From positions 1-35,215 of the IMG/VR virus record IMGVR_UViG_3300050821_001027: 35,215 nucleotides of DNA; one strand, given 5' to 3'. Made by a program: the position numbers and the translations under genes. Under the pieces are notes generated by a model. It was given only the letters and a program-made list of their open reading frames with translations. It did no database searches and was not told the DNA's origin. The first letter of the stretch is position 1; each line of letters begins with the position of its first letter. Of this stretch, positions 15,012-22,782 are shown piece after piece. Origin of the DNA: a virus.

Positions 15012-16103
15012 TCAGACCGCGTTGCCGTGCACCAGTCCGGTGTTGCCGTTCACGTCCGCACGAACCTGCGGGACCATGATGGCCATGACCTTGTAGTGCA
15101 TCTCGAGGCCACCCTCGGTCTGCCACTGGACCGTGGTGAAGTCCAGTCCGACGATTTCGCGGATCACGTCCGAGGACTGCTGGACGAGCAGCATCTGGTA
15201 GCCGGTCAGGTAATCCAGGGCACGAATGTCCAGGATCCCATCGATCTGCTTCAGACGCTCGCGGAGCGTCACGTCGCCCTTGGTCGTGCTGTAGTCATTG
15301 TCCAGGTACTGGTCCCAGGACGTTGACGCGTACAGGATCCACGGGCCGAAGTGGACAGCCGCCTGGCTGGCCTGCTTCATCGCGAGCACTTCGTTCAGCG
15401 TCGTCCTGGCCGTCCAGGAGGTGTGCGTCGGTGCCGTCATCGTGTACGTCAGGCGCTGCGGGAACGTGGTCGCCCCGTAGATCGTGCCGCCACCGAATGA
15501 GAAGTTGCCACCGGCCCAGTTGCCAAGCGCCAACTGTTCGGCGGTCTCGGCGACACGGCGGGCGGAAGCCTCTGCCATCGATGTGTCGAGCGGTGTTGAC
15601 GACTCACGGCTGACCATGATCTGCCTCGCTGAGAAGCTGAAGTCCGAATGGATCAGCGGCAGCGGGACATTGGTCAGTGTGTATTCCTGGCGGTCGCCCT
15701 TGCCCTTGTCGAGACCGTCCATGCTGACACCCGCCGTGCCCGGGTCGGTGCTCGACTCCGTGCTTAGGACGGTCTTGCTCAGGCCGTTCGGGATGGTGTA
15801 CTGCAGGCCACCGGCGCGAAGGTCGGCGACGAACCGCAGACGACCACGGGCTGCCTTCAGCACCGCGGTGTCAAGTTGGCGCCAGTCGTCGTACCGCAGG
15901 GTTGCCGAAGCGTTGCGAGCGAGAGCCGCGCGGGGCGTGATCTTGCCCGTCTTCGGGTCCTGGTGGTTGACGGTGATGTACGTGCGTCCGTCCCTGCCGA
16001 GGTAGGGGCGAAGCACACGCGGGTCGAAGCCCGAGTTCATCAGCCGCGTGGCCGTGTTCCCGAATGCCTGACCGTTGAGGATGTAATCCAGGTTCTTGAT
16101 CAT
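15012..16103 (-). CDS. Major capsid protein (HK97 fold, encapsulin-like)
   Basis: A 363-residue protein with an N-terminal domain of helices and strands, the segment LPLIHSDFSFSARQIMVSRE and then DTSMAEASARRVAETAEQLA, similar to the corresponding region of encapsulin/linocin-type HK97-fold shells (two-strand turn, then a long spine helix). Later WTARTTLNEVLAMKQA and QYLDNDYSTTKGDVTLRERL fit the A-domain. Lying between decoration and connector genes and after the protease/scaffold, it is the shell protein. The leader ends AATAGAATACAC with no Shine-Dalgarno. Unlike some capsid proteins it has no obvious long N-terminal delta domain, in keeping with a separate scaffold. Confidence 0.9.
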   Translation of the reverse strand: MIKNLDYILNGQAFGNTATRLMNSGFDPRVLRPYLGRDGRTYITVNHQDPKTGKITPRAALARNASATLRYDDWRQLDTAVLKAARGRLRFVADLRAGGLQYTIPNGLSKTVLSTESSTDPGTAGVSMDGLDKGKGDRQEYTLTNVPLPLIHSDFSFSARQIMVSRESSTPLDTSMAEASARRVAETAEQLALGNWAGGNFSFGGGTIYGATTFPQRLTYTMTAPTHTSWTARTTLNEVLAMKQASQAAVHFGPWILYASTSWDQYLDNDYSTTKGDVTLRERLKQIDGILDIRALDYLTGYQMLLVQQSSDVIREIVGLDFTTVQWQTEGGLEMHYKVMAIMVPQVRADVNGNTGLVHGNAV

Positions 16104-16140
16104 GTGTATTCTATTTTACTGAGTTGATGTTGAACGTGGA

Positions 16141-16626
16141 TCAGTACACGAACACGGCACTGCGCGTGTTCACGGCACCGGTTGCCGAGAGGTCCAACGC
16201 CACATCGCACTCGCCGATGATGGTGTGGAACGTCGACCCCGAGGTGTGTGAGGACGCCTTCTCAAGCGTTCCGTCGCCCGCGCTGATCAGCTGGTCGCCG
16301 ACCGCGTAAGCAACGCCCGCTTTCAAGATGGCGTTCACCAGATCGCCCGGGTGGGCGATGAAGATGGGAATCAGCGCGCCTGAAGCGTACTGCGTGTCCA
16401 CGCTGTTGGGCGTGCCGCTGTTGAGCGAGTACAGACCTTCCTCCTCAGCGAACCAGCGGGAGGCGGGACCGCCGACCGTTGCGTGAGGAGCGACCTGATT
16501 GCTAGAGTTCACCGCGAGCAGATGCCCGGGGTAAATGCTACCGTTCGCTGCAATACGCTCGCAACGTTCGCGCTGCGTCTGCAGTTTGATTGTCCGCGGC
16601 TTTTGCGGAGTGGGAAGTCCTGACAT
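16141..16626 (-). CDS. Capsid decoration protein
   Basis: A 161-residue protein with IYPGHLLAVNSSNQVAPHA, RWFAEEEGLYSLN, VDTQYASGALIPIFIAHPGD, and AYAVGDQLISAGDGTLEKAS. This order (a GXLLAL-type strand, an AEE segment, Y..G..V......G, then G..L.SAGDGTL) is typical of lambda D/DUF2190-like decoration and head fibre-associated proteins. Placement directly before the major capsid gene supports it. A weak AAGGAT sequence lies 9 bases before the ATG. It likely binds the outside of the mature shell. Confidence 0.8.
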   Translation of the reverse strand: MSGLPTPQKPRTIKLQTQRERCERIAANGSIYPGHLLAVNSSNQVAPHATVGGPASRWFAEEEGLYSLNSGTPNSVDTQYASGALIPIFIAHPGDLVNAILKAGVAYAVGDQLISAGDGTLEKASSHTSGSTFHTIIGECDVALDLSATGAVNTRSAVFVY

Positions 16627-16670
16627 GTTGGTTTATCCTTTGTTGATTGTTTCTGCGTGATTGGTTTCGA

Positions 16671-17315
16671 TCAGGCGGAGACTTTGGCCTTCTCGGTCTC
16701 AAAGTTCATCACCGGGGCGTCCAGGACTTCGCCGGCACCTTCCTCGCTGTTGCGAGCGGGAGCGGCTTCGCCCTGACCGTCGTAGCGCACGGCACCGAAC
16801 GAGCGGTCCGGCGTGGCGATGGCAGCGAACTTGCGGAGCTGCGGGAGCGTGAACGCGTCGAGTTCCTCCTGTGTGAACTCGTTGGCGTCATTGGCGAGGA
16901 TGTCCTCGCACAGGCGCTTGCGTTCGTTCGAGGTGATGTCCCGGGCGTTCCGGAGAATCTCCTGCACCTCCTCGGGCGCATCGGCGAGATACTCGTTGAA
17001 CGTGGCGCGCTTGGCCCGGTTGGTCTTGAACGCGTCGGGCGACGGGTCCTCACCGACACCGCGCTTGCCCTTGCCGCCGGCTCCCTTGCCACCCTTGCCG
17101 TTGTCCTCGCCGCCGCGGTTGTCCTCCTGGTTGTCGTCCTGCTCGTCGTCACCCCCGTCAGAGGGGTCGCCCGCGCCGGTCGTCTTTGCGTTCTTGGTCG
17201 CTTGATCGTGAAGCGTGCGGACACGCTTCTCGGGAAGTCCTTCAAGGAACTTCCGTTCGCCTTCCTCCCAGCCGTGATTCTTGATCAGGGCGTCAATGAT
17301 CTGTTTCTTATTCAT
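16671..17315 (-). CDS. Possible internal-start scaffold protein
   Basis: An in-frame ATG at 17315 (codon 571 of the protease gene) starts MNKKQIIDALIKNHGWEEGE and gives 214 residues comprising the linker and C-terminal helical scaffold. The sequence before it, CGGAAACAACCAAGAAC, matches the A/C-rich leaders seen before many real starts in this window. Nested scaffold starts inside protease genes are established in lambda (C/Nu3). The internal protein is inferred, since nothing in the sequence proves it is made. Confidence 0.5.
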   Translation of the reverse strand: MNKKQIIDALIKNHGWEEGERKFLEGLPEKRVRTLHDQATKNAKTTGAGDPSDGGDDEQDDNQEDNRGGEDNGKGGKGAGGKGKRGVGEDPSPDAFKTNRAKRATFNEYLADAPEEVQEILRNARDITSNERKRLCEDILANDANEFTQEELDAFTLPQLRKFAAIATPDRSFGAVRYDGQGEAAPARNSEEGAGEVLDAPVMNFETEKAKVSA

Positions 17316-19025
17316 GTTCTTGGTTGTTTCCGAAGACTCTTCCGAATCGTTGGTTGTGGCGGGTTCATACGTAGTGACGCGAACCACCGCCTCTGGCTCG
17401 CCCTCCAAAGTAACGGATTTGTTGTCCTTGGAATAGTCGTGCGAGTAAAGCTCGCCTTTGTAGGAATACACAAAGTAATCCTCGAAGACATCGCATACCC
17501 ACGGACTGCACATCATGGGATCACAGTCCAGTTTCTCGCAAAGTGCAGTGCTCAACGCTGAGCGCGTGTCGTCAAATGACAGCTCGTTGGTCGTGGCTGA
17601 AAGTTCCTTGGCGATGCCGTCGTGCATCTTGGCAGCGGTGTCGTGGTACGCTGTCATCAGGTTTCCCTTCCCGTCATTTGCCTTGCGGTGTGCAGACGAT
17701 GCGACGCGGTGGGCGATGGCAGCTCCCTTGTGCGCGACTGACGACTGTGACTTGCGCGTCATGGCGTCGTTGGTGCGTTCCGTTGCGGTCGCTGTGGCAG
17801 CATCACCCCCCGTCATGCTCGACGCGACCTCCCCGCTGCCCGTGGTAGACACCTGACCGGCGGCGCGCTTCTTGTCCTGGTTGTCGTCCGAGTCATCGTC
17901 CTGTGTGGGGTCGGGTTTGAAATTGGAATCGCCCGTCACATCGTTGGCGAGGACGCGAGCGCACATCTCACTGACGAACTGCTCAAGCTTCACCAGGTCA
18001 CCCTTGGAAATGTCCTGCTGGCCGAGCGCGTTGCCGATAAGTGCAGACACGAGAGTATTCTTGGTGGGCGTCTTGCTGGCCGCACCGGCTTCAACGGCCC
18101 ATGCTTTGTGGTCGGACGCTTTGGTGTCATGCCACTTTGAGTGGGCATCGTTGCCGTCCTTCTTGAAGGCGGCGGAAGCGGCCTTGTGCGCCTTGGCAGC
18201 ATCCTCATGCGCCTTCTGCTTCCCGCTAATCACCGCCCATGCACCCTTGCGAATGGCGGACGATGACGCCGTGGCAGCGTTGTTGTCCTTGCTGTCATCG
18301 TTGTTCTCCTCAGCGTCGGGTTTCCCCTTCGCATAGTTGAGCAGGATGTCCACCTGCTCACTGTTCAACGCGGCGCTGTTGCGGATGAACCCCGCACCGT
18401 CTTCGATGCTACACGCTCCCTTCTTGTCGGGCAGGAGAGCAAGGTGATCAGGACGATAGTTGCGTGCAATGGCGTTGTACGCCTCGCCACCGTATTCACC
18501 GGGCGTTTCCTCCTGGTCGGTGTAGACCCCGGTGGACAGCTCCATCATTTCCTGATTCTCAATGGCCTTCATGACCCGATCATCCACCTTGTTGGCGCGT
18601 TCCTCTTCAATCCAGGCTTCGGCCTTCAGCCTGCCCGTCTGATCAAAGGTGGTGTTCATAATCACACCGATCTTGTAATTCTCGGCGATCTCAGGGTCGC
18701 ACGCGCTGACACCCTCACCGTTCTTCTCGGGGTGGTACACGACCACGGGCTTCATGTTCCAAACCTGCGGGGTCTTGCCGAGCTCGTCAGCCGGGTAAAG
18801 CAACGGTCCCTGACTGCCCGCATGGACGCCCTCGGTGAGCATCACCATCGGTACCGCCGTGTATTCACGGCCCTCCATCGTCTCATGTCGTATGAGACGC
18901 GAGTTCGTCTTCAGGGCGAACCGGACTGACTGCCGCACGTTTTTGGTCAACGTCGGCGAACTGTCTTTGTTCGTGACAAGGGTAGACTGACGTGCGGGAC
19001 GCCGAGTCCGTTGTGATCGTTTCAT
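16671..19025 (-). CDS. Prohead protease with C-terminal scaffold
   Basis: A 784-residue protein. Residues 30-215 look like the DUF2213-type prohead protease: SRLIRHETMEGREYTAVPMV, a V-W-N-M-K-P-V-V-V-Y-H segment near 88-98, MELSTGVYTDQEE near 161-173 (possible Ser164) and NYRPDHLALLPDKKGACS near 189-206 (possible His194). The middle carries two His/Ala helical repeats (about 272-312 and 430-474) and acidic linkers. Residues 510-555 (VFEDYFVYSYKGELYSHDYS) form a small domain seen in related proteins, and 571-784 is scaffold-like, acidic and Gly-rich with helices. The catalytic residues are guesses from pattern. Protease plus scaffold before decoration and capsid genes is the standard order. 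Confidence 0.75.
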   Translation of the reverse strand: MKRSQRTRRPARQSTLVTNKDSSPTLTKNVRQSVRFALKTNSRLIRHETMEGREYTAVPMVMLTEGVHAGSQGPLLYPADELGKTPQVWNMKPVVVYHPEKNGEGVSACDPEIAENYKIGVIMNTTFDQTGRLKAEAWIEEERANKVDDRVMKAIENQEMMELSTGVYTDQEETPGEYGGEAYNAIARNYRPDHLALLPDKKGACSIEDGAGFIRNSAALNSEQVDILLNYAKGKPDAEENNDDSKDNNAATASSSAIRKGAWAVISGKQKAHEDAAKAHKAASAAFKKDGNDAHSKWHDTKASDHKAWAVEAGAASKTPTKNTLVSALIGNALGQQDISKGDLVKLEQFVSEMCARVLANDVTGDSNFKPDPTQDDDSDDNQDKKRAAGQVSTTGSGEVASSMTGGDAATATATERTNDAMTRKSQSSVAHKGAAIAHRVASSAHRKANDGKGNLMTAYHDTAAKMHDGIAKELSATTNELSFDDTRSALSTALCEKLDCDPMMCSPWVCDVFEDYFVYSYKGELYSHDYSKDNKSVTLEGEPEAVVRVTTYEPATTNDSEESSETTKNMNKKQIIDALIKNHGWEEGERKFLEGLPEKRVRTLHDQATKNAKTTGAGDPSDGGDDEQDDNQEDNRGGEDNGKGGKGAGGKGKRGVGEDPSPDAFKTNRAKRATFNEYLADAPEEVQEILRNARDITSNERKRLCEDILANDANEFTQEELDAFTLPQLRKFAAIATPDRSFGAVRYDGQGEAAPARNSEEGAGEVLDAPVMNFETEKAKVSA
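17604..17738 (-). repeat. His/Ala helical repeat, second copy in the protease gene
   Basis: Residues 430-474 of the protease (AHKGAAIAHRVASSAHRK, linker, then YHDTAAKMHDGIA) share the pattern H-x2-A-A-x2-A-H-x2-A, linker, (W/Y)-H-D-x2-A-x2-H with the copies at 18090-18212 and in the portal C-terminus (26302-26451). It looks like a helical hairpin. Confidence 0.55.
18090..18212 (-). repeat. His/Ala helical repeat, first copy in the protease gene
   Basis: Residues 272-312 of the protease (AHEDAAKAHKAASAAF, linker, then KWHDTKASDHKAWA) show the same spacing of His, Ala and W-H-D residues as the second copy and the portal copy. The three are related by pattern, not by close identity. Confidence 0.55.
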
Positions 19026-19095
19026 GTGTGAAAAGTGGAGCTGCTGAACACTGCCAAGCTCCGCTTTTCGGATACCCGTTCCTACCGTGGAACGT

Positions 19096-19124
19096 CAAAT
19101 ATGGGCCTAGGACTGGTAAGTCAA
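19096..19124 (-). promoter_or_regulatory. Weak promoter-like site before the protease/capsid genes
   Basis: In the 125-base gap before the protease gene, TTGACT (19124-19119) is followed after 17 bases by TATTTG, a weak -10. A second TTGAC lies at 19098-19094, and CCTAGG (19111-19106) lies within the spacer. A GGAGCT/AGCTCC inverted repeat lies further down in the leader. This is the largest non-coding gap in the capsid region, so a booster promoter here would make sense, but the -10 is poor. Confidence 0.25.
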
Positions 19125-19150
19125 TAATAATCCTACCCACTACCGACGCG

Positions 19151-19336
19151 TCAACCCTGTTTCGCCACCAGGTGACTCTGCTCGGTATTATACCGTATCA
19201 CCTTTCCTGATTCAATGTGCAGCGTGATCTTACCAAACCACTCCTTGTTCCTGCACGCAATGAGCGTCTTTACGACGACCGCCACGTCCGGTGGCAATGC
19301 TGCTATCGCAGCGGCAATCTTTGCTTCGTCACTCAT
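19151..19336 (-). CDS. Small DUF2292-like protein
   Basis: A 61-residue protein from the ATG at 19336, which overlaps the preceding stop (ATGA). It begins MSDEAKIAAAIAALPPDVAV and ends with WFGKITLHIESGKVIRYNTE, resembling the small DUF2292-type fold where a helix precedes two strands with a D/SGK-V motif. The function is unknown. The longer in-frame start at 19462 is rejected because it would run back through the upstream gene. Confidence 0.5.
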   Translation of the reverse strand: MSDEAKIAAAIAALPPDVAVVVKTLIACRNKEWFGKITLHIESGKVIRYNTEQSHLVAKQG

Positions 19337-19824
19337 TTCTTTTCCTCCTCCTTCGCTGGTGCAGGTACCGCCACGGGCCTTCGCACGAATATGAAGTTCT
19401 TGTAGAGGACTTGCACGATGATCAGTTGCAACGCCATCTTGGGCTCGACCATCTGTTTCCAAAACTCGGTCACCTTCTCAGCTGTGTGGATGATCTCACC
19501 CTCAGTGGCGTTCATCGCAGCGACCTGTGCAAGGCCCATGACCTGCTGACCTAGCTTGTTGTGTGTCTCACATATGTCCAGCATGACCTCCTGCATGAAG
19601 TCACTGTCAATGGGGATTTCTTTTGCACCCTCGGGTAGCGCACCAGAAGTCTCGGCTTTGGGTTGTTGGACTTGTCCTTTGCGGTTTATTTCATCTATCC
19701 CCAGCCCTATCTGATCTTCAGTGGTTCGGAATGCTTCGCAAAGTTGACTCAACGTCATGCGCTTTCGGTTCATGCGGTCGAGTATCTTAAGTTCATCTGA
19801 GCTCCATTTTTTGGGTGTGTTCAT
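19333..19824 (-). CDS. Unknown protein with N-terminal helix-turn-helix-like segment
   Basis: A 163-residue protein. The first 50 residues (KKWSSDELKILDRMNRKRMT, then LSQLCEAFRTTEDQIGLGID) have the look of a small helix-turn-helix or SANT-like motif with W-S-x-D-E-L-K, as in phage gcrA/DNA-binding segments. Residues 70-140 are helical, and the C-terminus is Pro/Ala/Lys-rich. It could bind DNA or act as a small head-completion factor. No family is recognised with confidence. ATGA overlaps join it to both neighbours (19821-19824 and 19333-19336). Confidence 0.5.
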   Translation of the reverse strand: MNTPKKWSSDELKILDRMNRKRMTLSQLCEAFRTTEDQIGLGIDEINRKGQVQQPKAETSGALPEGAKEIPIDSDFMQEVMLDICETHNKLGQQVMGLAQVAAMNATEGEIIHTAEKVTEFWKQMVEPKMALQLIIVQVLYKNFIFVRRPVAVPAPAKEEEKK

Positions 19825-20057
19825 GTAAGGCGGGTGTTAAGGACGTATTTCTTGCCAAACGCTTTGATGCGTTCCTTTTGAAGGTCGGTAAAGTGAGTGC
19901 GAGACTTGTTCGACACAACGAACTCATTTTCCCAGTCAGTGAGTTGGTCGGTGAACGTGGTCATCTCAGCAATGACCTGCTGGCACTGAATGTCAGTTGG
20001 GAGAATGCCCTGAGTCGAATGCTGTTGTCCCGTTGGGACTGCAGTTCTAGGAAACAT
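19821..20057 (-). CDS. Small unknown protein
   Basis: A 78-residue protein starting MFPRTAVPTGQQHSTQGILP with a likely helical C-terminal half (ERIKAFGKKY). It overlaps the epimerase gene by 11 bases and the next gene by 4 (ATGA). No membrane segment, cysteine cluster or known motif is visible. Length, overlap pattern and composition support a real gene, but function is unknown. Confidence 0.5.
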   Translation of the reverse strand: MFPRTAVPTGQQHSTQGILPTDIQCQQVIAEMTTFTDQLTDWENEFVVSNKSRTHFTDLQKERIKAFGKKYVLNTRLT

Positions 20058-21036
20058 AAGCTTCAGGTATCAGACGTTGTGCTGCGATGTGCACCGCTTC
20101 ATCCGATGAATGAGAGGGTCGCCACCCGTATGAGTTCATCTTGGTTGCAGTGTAGTTCACGACTGGCACGTCACCGGGGAAACCATGGCGTCCACCTGTG
20201 TGATTGAGATAGATGGTTTCATCCATGGGAATCTTGCCAGCTTGCTGCATCTCGTAACACACGATATGAGCAACATCATCAACACTGGTCTGACCATCCG
20301 TTCCCAGGTTGTAAACGTCACACTGGCGGCGTTCGCCAGGCGGAATGTTGAAAGCAGTGATCATGCCCCAGATGCAGTCCTCAACTAAGAAGTACGGTTT
20401 GCGTCCCTGACCATCGCCCCAAACTTCTAGGATGGGAGTAGATCCCTTTGATCGGTTCTTCAGTTTTTGGATCAGGTCGTAAATGATGCCGTGACCCATC
20501 CCACCACCGACCACATTGCCAAACCGGAATATCCATGCGTGGATGTTGTAATGGTGTGCATACACACTGATGAACGCCTCAGCAGCGAGTTTGGATGCTG
20601 CGTACAGCGATATGGGAAGCATCGGTCCGTGTTTCTCGGATAGGATGGTGTTGGGTTCATCACCGTACGTTGCTGCGGTCGATGAGAACAGGAGCTCTTT
20701 GATGCTCAGGTCCTTCATTGCCTCGAGCACGTTCAGTGTTCCAATCGTGTTGTGCTTGAAGTCGAAATTGTTGTCCTGGCCCTGCATGATCGTATTAGCT
20801 GCCAGGTGCCACACAACATCGTGTCCTTTCATCGTGGTGACAAGGTGCATGGGGTCGAGTATGTCACCCTGGATGAATTGGTACCCCGGCGCCATGACAA
20901 ATCTTTCGATGTCCTTGAACTTGCCGGTCGAGAGGTTGTCAAAGCATGTGACGCGGTGGCTACGCTTGAGCAGTTCCTCAGTCAGTTTGACGCCTATGAA
21001 ACCGGCACCGCCGGTAAGGAATATGTTTCGGTTCAT
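20047..21036 (-). CDS. NAD-dependent sugar-nucleotide epimerase/dehydratase
   Basis: A 329-residue extended short-chain dehydrogenase from the ATG at 21036 (ATGA overlap with the methyltransferase stop). It has the NAD-binding GGAGFIG at 9-15, D59-type loop FIQGDILD, SSTAATYG at 118-125 and the catalytic YAASK (Tyr145, Lys149), with RFGNVVGGG further on. These are hallmarks of UDP-glucose 4-epimerase and related NDP-sugar 4-epimerases/dehydratases. It would act on nucleotide sugars in the cytoplasm. The exact sugar cannot be read from the sequence. Its neighbours (two methyltransferases and glycosyltransferases) argue for a modified-sugar pathway. Confidence 0.9.
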   Translation of the reverse strand: MNRNIFLTGGAGFIGVKLTEELLKRSHRVTCFDNLSTGKFKDIERFVMAPGYQFIQGDILDPMHLVTTMKGHDVVWHLAANTIMQGQDNNFDFKHNTIGTLNVLEAMKDLSIKELLFSSTAATYGDEPNTILSEKHGPMLPISLYAASKLAAEAFISVYAHHYNIHAWIFRFGNVVGGGMGHGIIYDLIQKLKNRSKGSTPILEVWGDGQGRKPYFLVEDCIWGMITAFNIPPGERRQCDVYNLGTDGQTSVDDVAHIVCYEMQQAGKIPMDETIYLNHTGGRHGFPGDVPVVNYTATKMNSYGWRPSHSSDEAVHIAAQRLIPEAYVS

Positions 21037-21488
21037 TTGATAGCTTCCACGCGGAGTGTTTCGATGTTGTCCTGCTCCATCCCTATGGCCTTCCAGTGAC
21101 CGTCGCATTCCTTTCGGTCACTCTCCTCAACGATGCGGAAGCCCGCTACGGTAAGTAGTTGTTTCAGGAGTGGGAAATTGAACACCATAAGGTGGCCGTG
21201 GTTGGTGATGATGTCCACAGCCTTGTCATGACTGAGCCTGCCAATGACAGGCACGCATATGCGAAGCACACCATCGGGCTTCAGGCACCGGTAAGCTTCC
21301 TGCATGAACCGAAACCCATCGGGACAGGTCACATGCTCAAGGCAATGCTCAATCAGGATCATCTGAGCAGCACCGTTGACGAACGGCAGACGCTTGGTGA
21401 TGTCCACATCCCTGTCGAAGTTGGACCAAGGGTATGGGAGCTTGTTGTCACCACATCCCAGGTTGATATGTGATATTCCAAAGCTCAT
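21033..21488 (-). CDS. Class I SAM-dependent methyltransferase
   Basis: A 151-residue protein starting MSFGISHINLGCGDNKLPYP. LGCGDN at 10-15 is the SAM-binding motif I, followed by an acidic residue after strand two (DVDITKRLPF) and IEHCLEHV near 46-53 plus CLKPDGVLRI, which is the pattern of small methyltransferases in glycan and lipopolysaccharide gene clusters. The start at 21488 overlaps the upstream stop (ATGA). The C-terminus is short compared with many members, so it may be a minimal domain. Substrate is unknown; a sugar hydroxyl is a reasonable guess from context. Confidence 0.85.
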   Translation of the reverse strand: MSFGISHINLGCGDNKLPYPWSNFDRDVDITKRLPFVNGAAQMILIEHCLEHVTCPDGFRFMQEAYRCLKPDGVLRICVPVIGRLSHDKAVDIITNHGHLMVFNFPLLKQLLTVAGFRIVEESDRKECDGHWKAIGMEQDNIETLRVEAIK

Positions 21489-22069
21489 CGGCGTGGTAGT
21501 TTGCGGAGACAGAACGACGGGATGTTTTCCCATTCGGTGACGGGTGGTGGGTTGTGCGGGGAGGTGACATATTCGAGCTCCCACCCGTACTTTACGCAGA
21601 ACTCCATGACCGCGAGCTGCACCCCGCAGTCAGGTGTGTTGTCCACGAAGTCATGGCCCATGATGAACCCACCCGGATACAGCAGGTTGCTCCACAGTTC
21701 CAAATCCTGCAGCGCATATCGGCGCAGGTGGTTGCCATCGATGTATGCCCAATGGATGCAGGGCTCCTTGAACGAACGGGCGACATCAGCTGACAAGCCG
21801 CGCTTCACAACAGCTCGGCCCGTTGCAATGTCAGGCGCAAGGTCAGTGATTACCCGGTTGTAAGCGTAGTTGTGGGACTTCTCACTGTTGAGCGGGTCGT
21901 GTCGGAACTCGTCGTATGTGGCCCACGGATCGACCATGTAAAGTCGCTTGATGGGATATTTCAGCAGTTGACCGGAAAAGTCGCCACAGAACACACCAAC
22001 CTCCACTCCCGTGGTGTTGGGCTCAATAACAGCTTTGATCAGGTCTTGCCGTGTCGGTAGTATTTTCAT
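21485..22069 (-). CDS. SAM-dependent methyltransferase (macrocin O-methyltransferase-like)
   Basis: A 194-residue protein from the ATG at 22069 (ATGA overlap). Motif I is GVEVGVFCG at 21-29, VDPW lies at 46-49, WAYIDGNH at 107-114 and GGFIMGHDF at 133-141. This order fits the Methyltransf_24/macrocin-type O-methyltransferases, where IDG-H and GH-D/DD-Y line the metal or substrate pocket. Here IDGNH has Asn where family members often have Asp. Probably methylates a sugar or related small molecule. The two methyltransferases in a row are related in fold only, not close copies. Confidence 0.8.
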   Translation of the reverse strand: MKILPTRQDLIKAVIEPNTTGVEVGVFCGDFSGQLLKYPIKRLYMVDPWATYDEFRHDPLNSEKSHNYAYNRVITDLAPDIATGRAVVKRGLSADVARSFKEPCIHWAYIDGNHLRRYALQDLELWSNLLYPGGFIMGHDFVDNTPDCGVQLAVMEFCVKYGWELEYVTSPHNPPPVTEWENIPSFCLRKLPRR

Positions 22070-22782
22070 CGTATGAGTTCGCGTTTCTTTGCTTCGTTGT
22101 ATTCGTCTAAAGTCCATTGCTGTGCAGCCCACACAGGAGCTTCCCATGGCAGGGGTCGGTTGCGGTCAAGGTTCCACGGTCCTGACACGCGCACCCTATC
22201 GCCAAGGCCTTTCTTCAGGGCGGTGAATTTCTGCTCACCGTATTGGCCCGGGAGGGTGGCATCCTCACCCAGGCTCAAGTACAGCGACACAAAACTGGGT
22301 ATGAAACTGTGGCGCACCAGGAAAAGGCTTTGCGACGATGTGAGCTTCTGGTGCGGTGGGTTGAGTGGACCCCCTATCGTCATAGTACCATTGCCCATTT
22401 CAGCATAGAGCTGATCGATGTACGGCCCGAACGCTAAACAGTCCTGCTCCTGGAAAACAAAGTCCAAACAGTCATTGTAAGCAATTAACGCTGCAGTGAG
22501 CATCGCTGACGCCCACCCAACGATTGGGTAGTTTGTCCTACCCTCATGCTTGTCCCTCAGTGAACCCAAGTCCCCCGAACAGGACACCACGAGATTGACA
22601 TTGCGGTGGAGATAACTTGGACCCATCCCACCCCCGGTAACCACCACCACCCGTTCTGCTCGGTGATGAACATTGCTACCTATGTTGGTTACCCAAGTTT
22701 CGCAGAACTGCTCTGGAGGGACAGGGGTCTTTGACTTGTGGCTGTATCCTGATCCAATGAGGAATCGTCGTGTGGTCGGCAT
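22066..22782 (-). CDS. Unknown protein of the glycan cassette, possible transferase
   Basis: A 238-residue protein starting MPTTRRFLIGSGYSHKSKTP with TWVTNIGSNV, RVVVVTGGGMGPSY, LRDKHEGRTNYPIVGWASA and DCLDFVFQEQDCLAFGPYI. The early beta strand RRFLIGSGY and VVVVTGGG segments suggest a Rossmann-like transferase, but I cannot assign a family. The last residues (AKKRELIR) run to the methyltransferase start. Its first 94 bases overlap the GT9 gene in another frame, and both frames look coding there. A later start (MGPSYLHRN, residue 54) would avoid the overlap. Confidence 0.6.
   Translation of the reverse strand: MPTTRRFLIGSGYSHKSKTPVPPEQFCETWVTNIGSNVHHRAERVVVVTGGGMGPSYLHRNVNLVVSCSGDLGSLRDKHEGRTNYPIVGWASAMLTAALIAYNDCLDFVFQEQDCLAFGPYIDQLYAEMGNGTMTIGGPLNPPHQKLTSSQSLFLVRHSFIPSFVSLYLSLGEDATLPGQYGEQKFTALKKGLGDRVRVSGPWNLDRNRPLPWEAPVWAAQQWTLDEYNEAKKRELIR

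Noticed and set aside
16647-17561. 304-codon plus-strand open frame
   Set aside because: It lies opposite the protease/scaffold gene, whose protein has clear domains. Codon bias of the minus strand keeps this frame open by chance.
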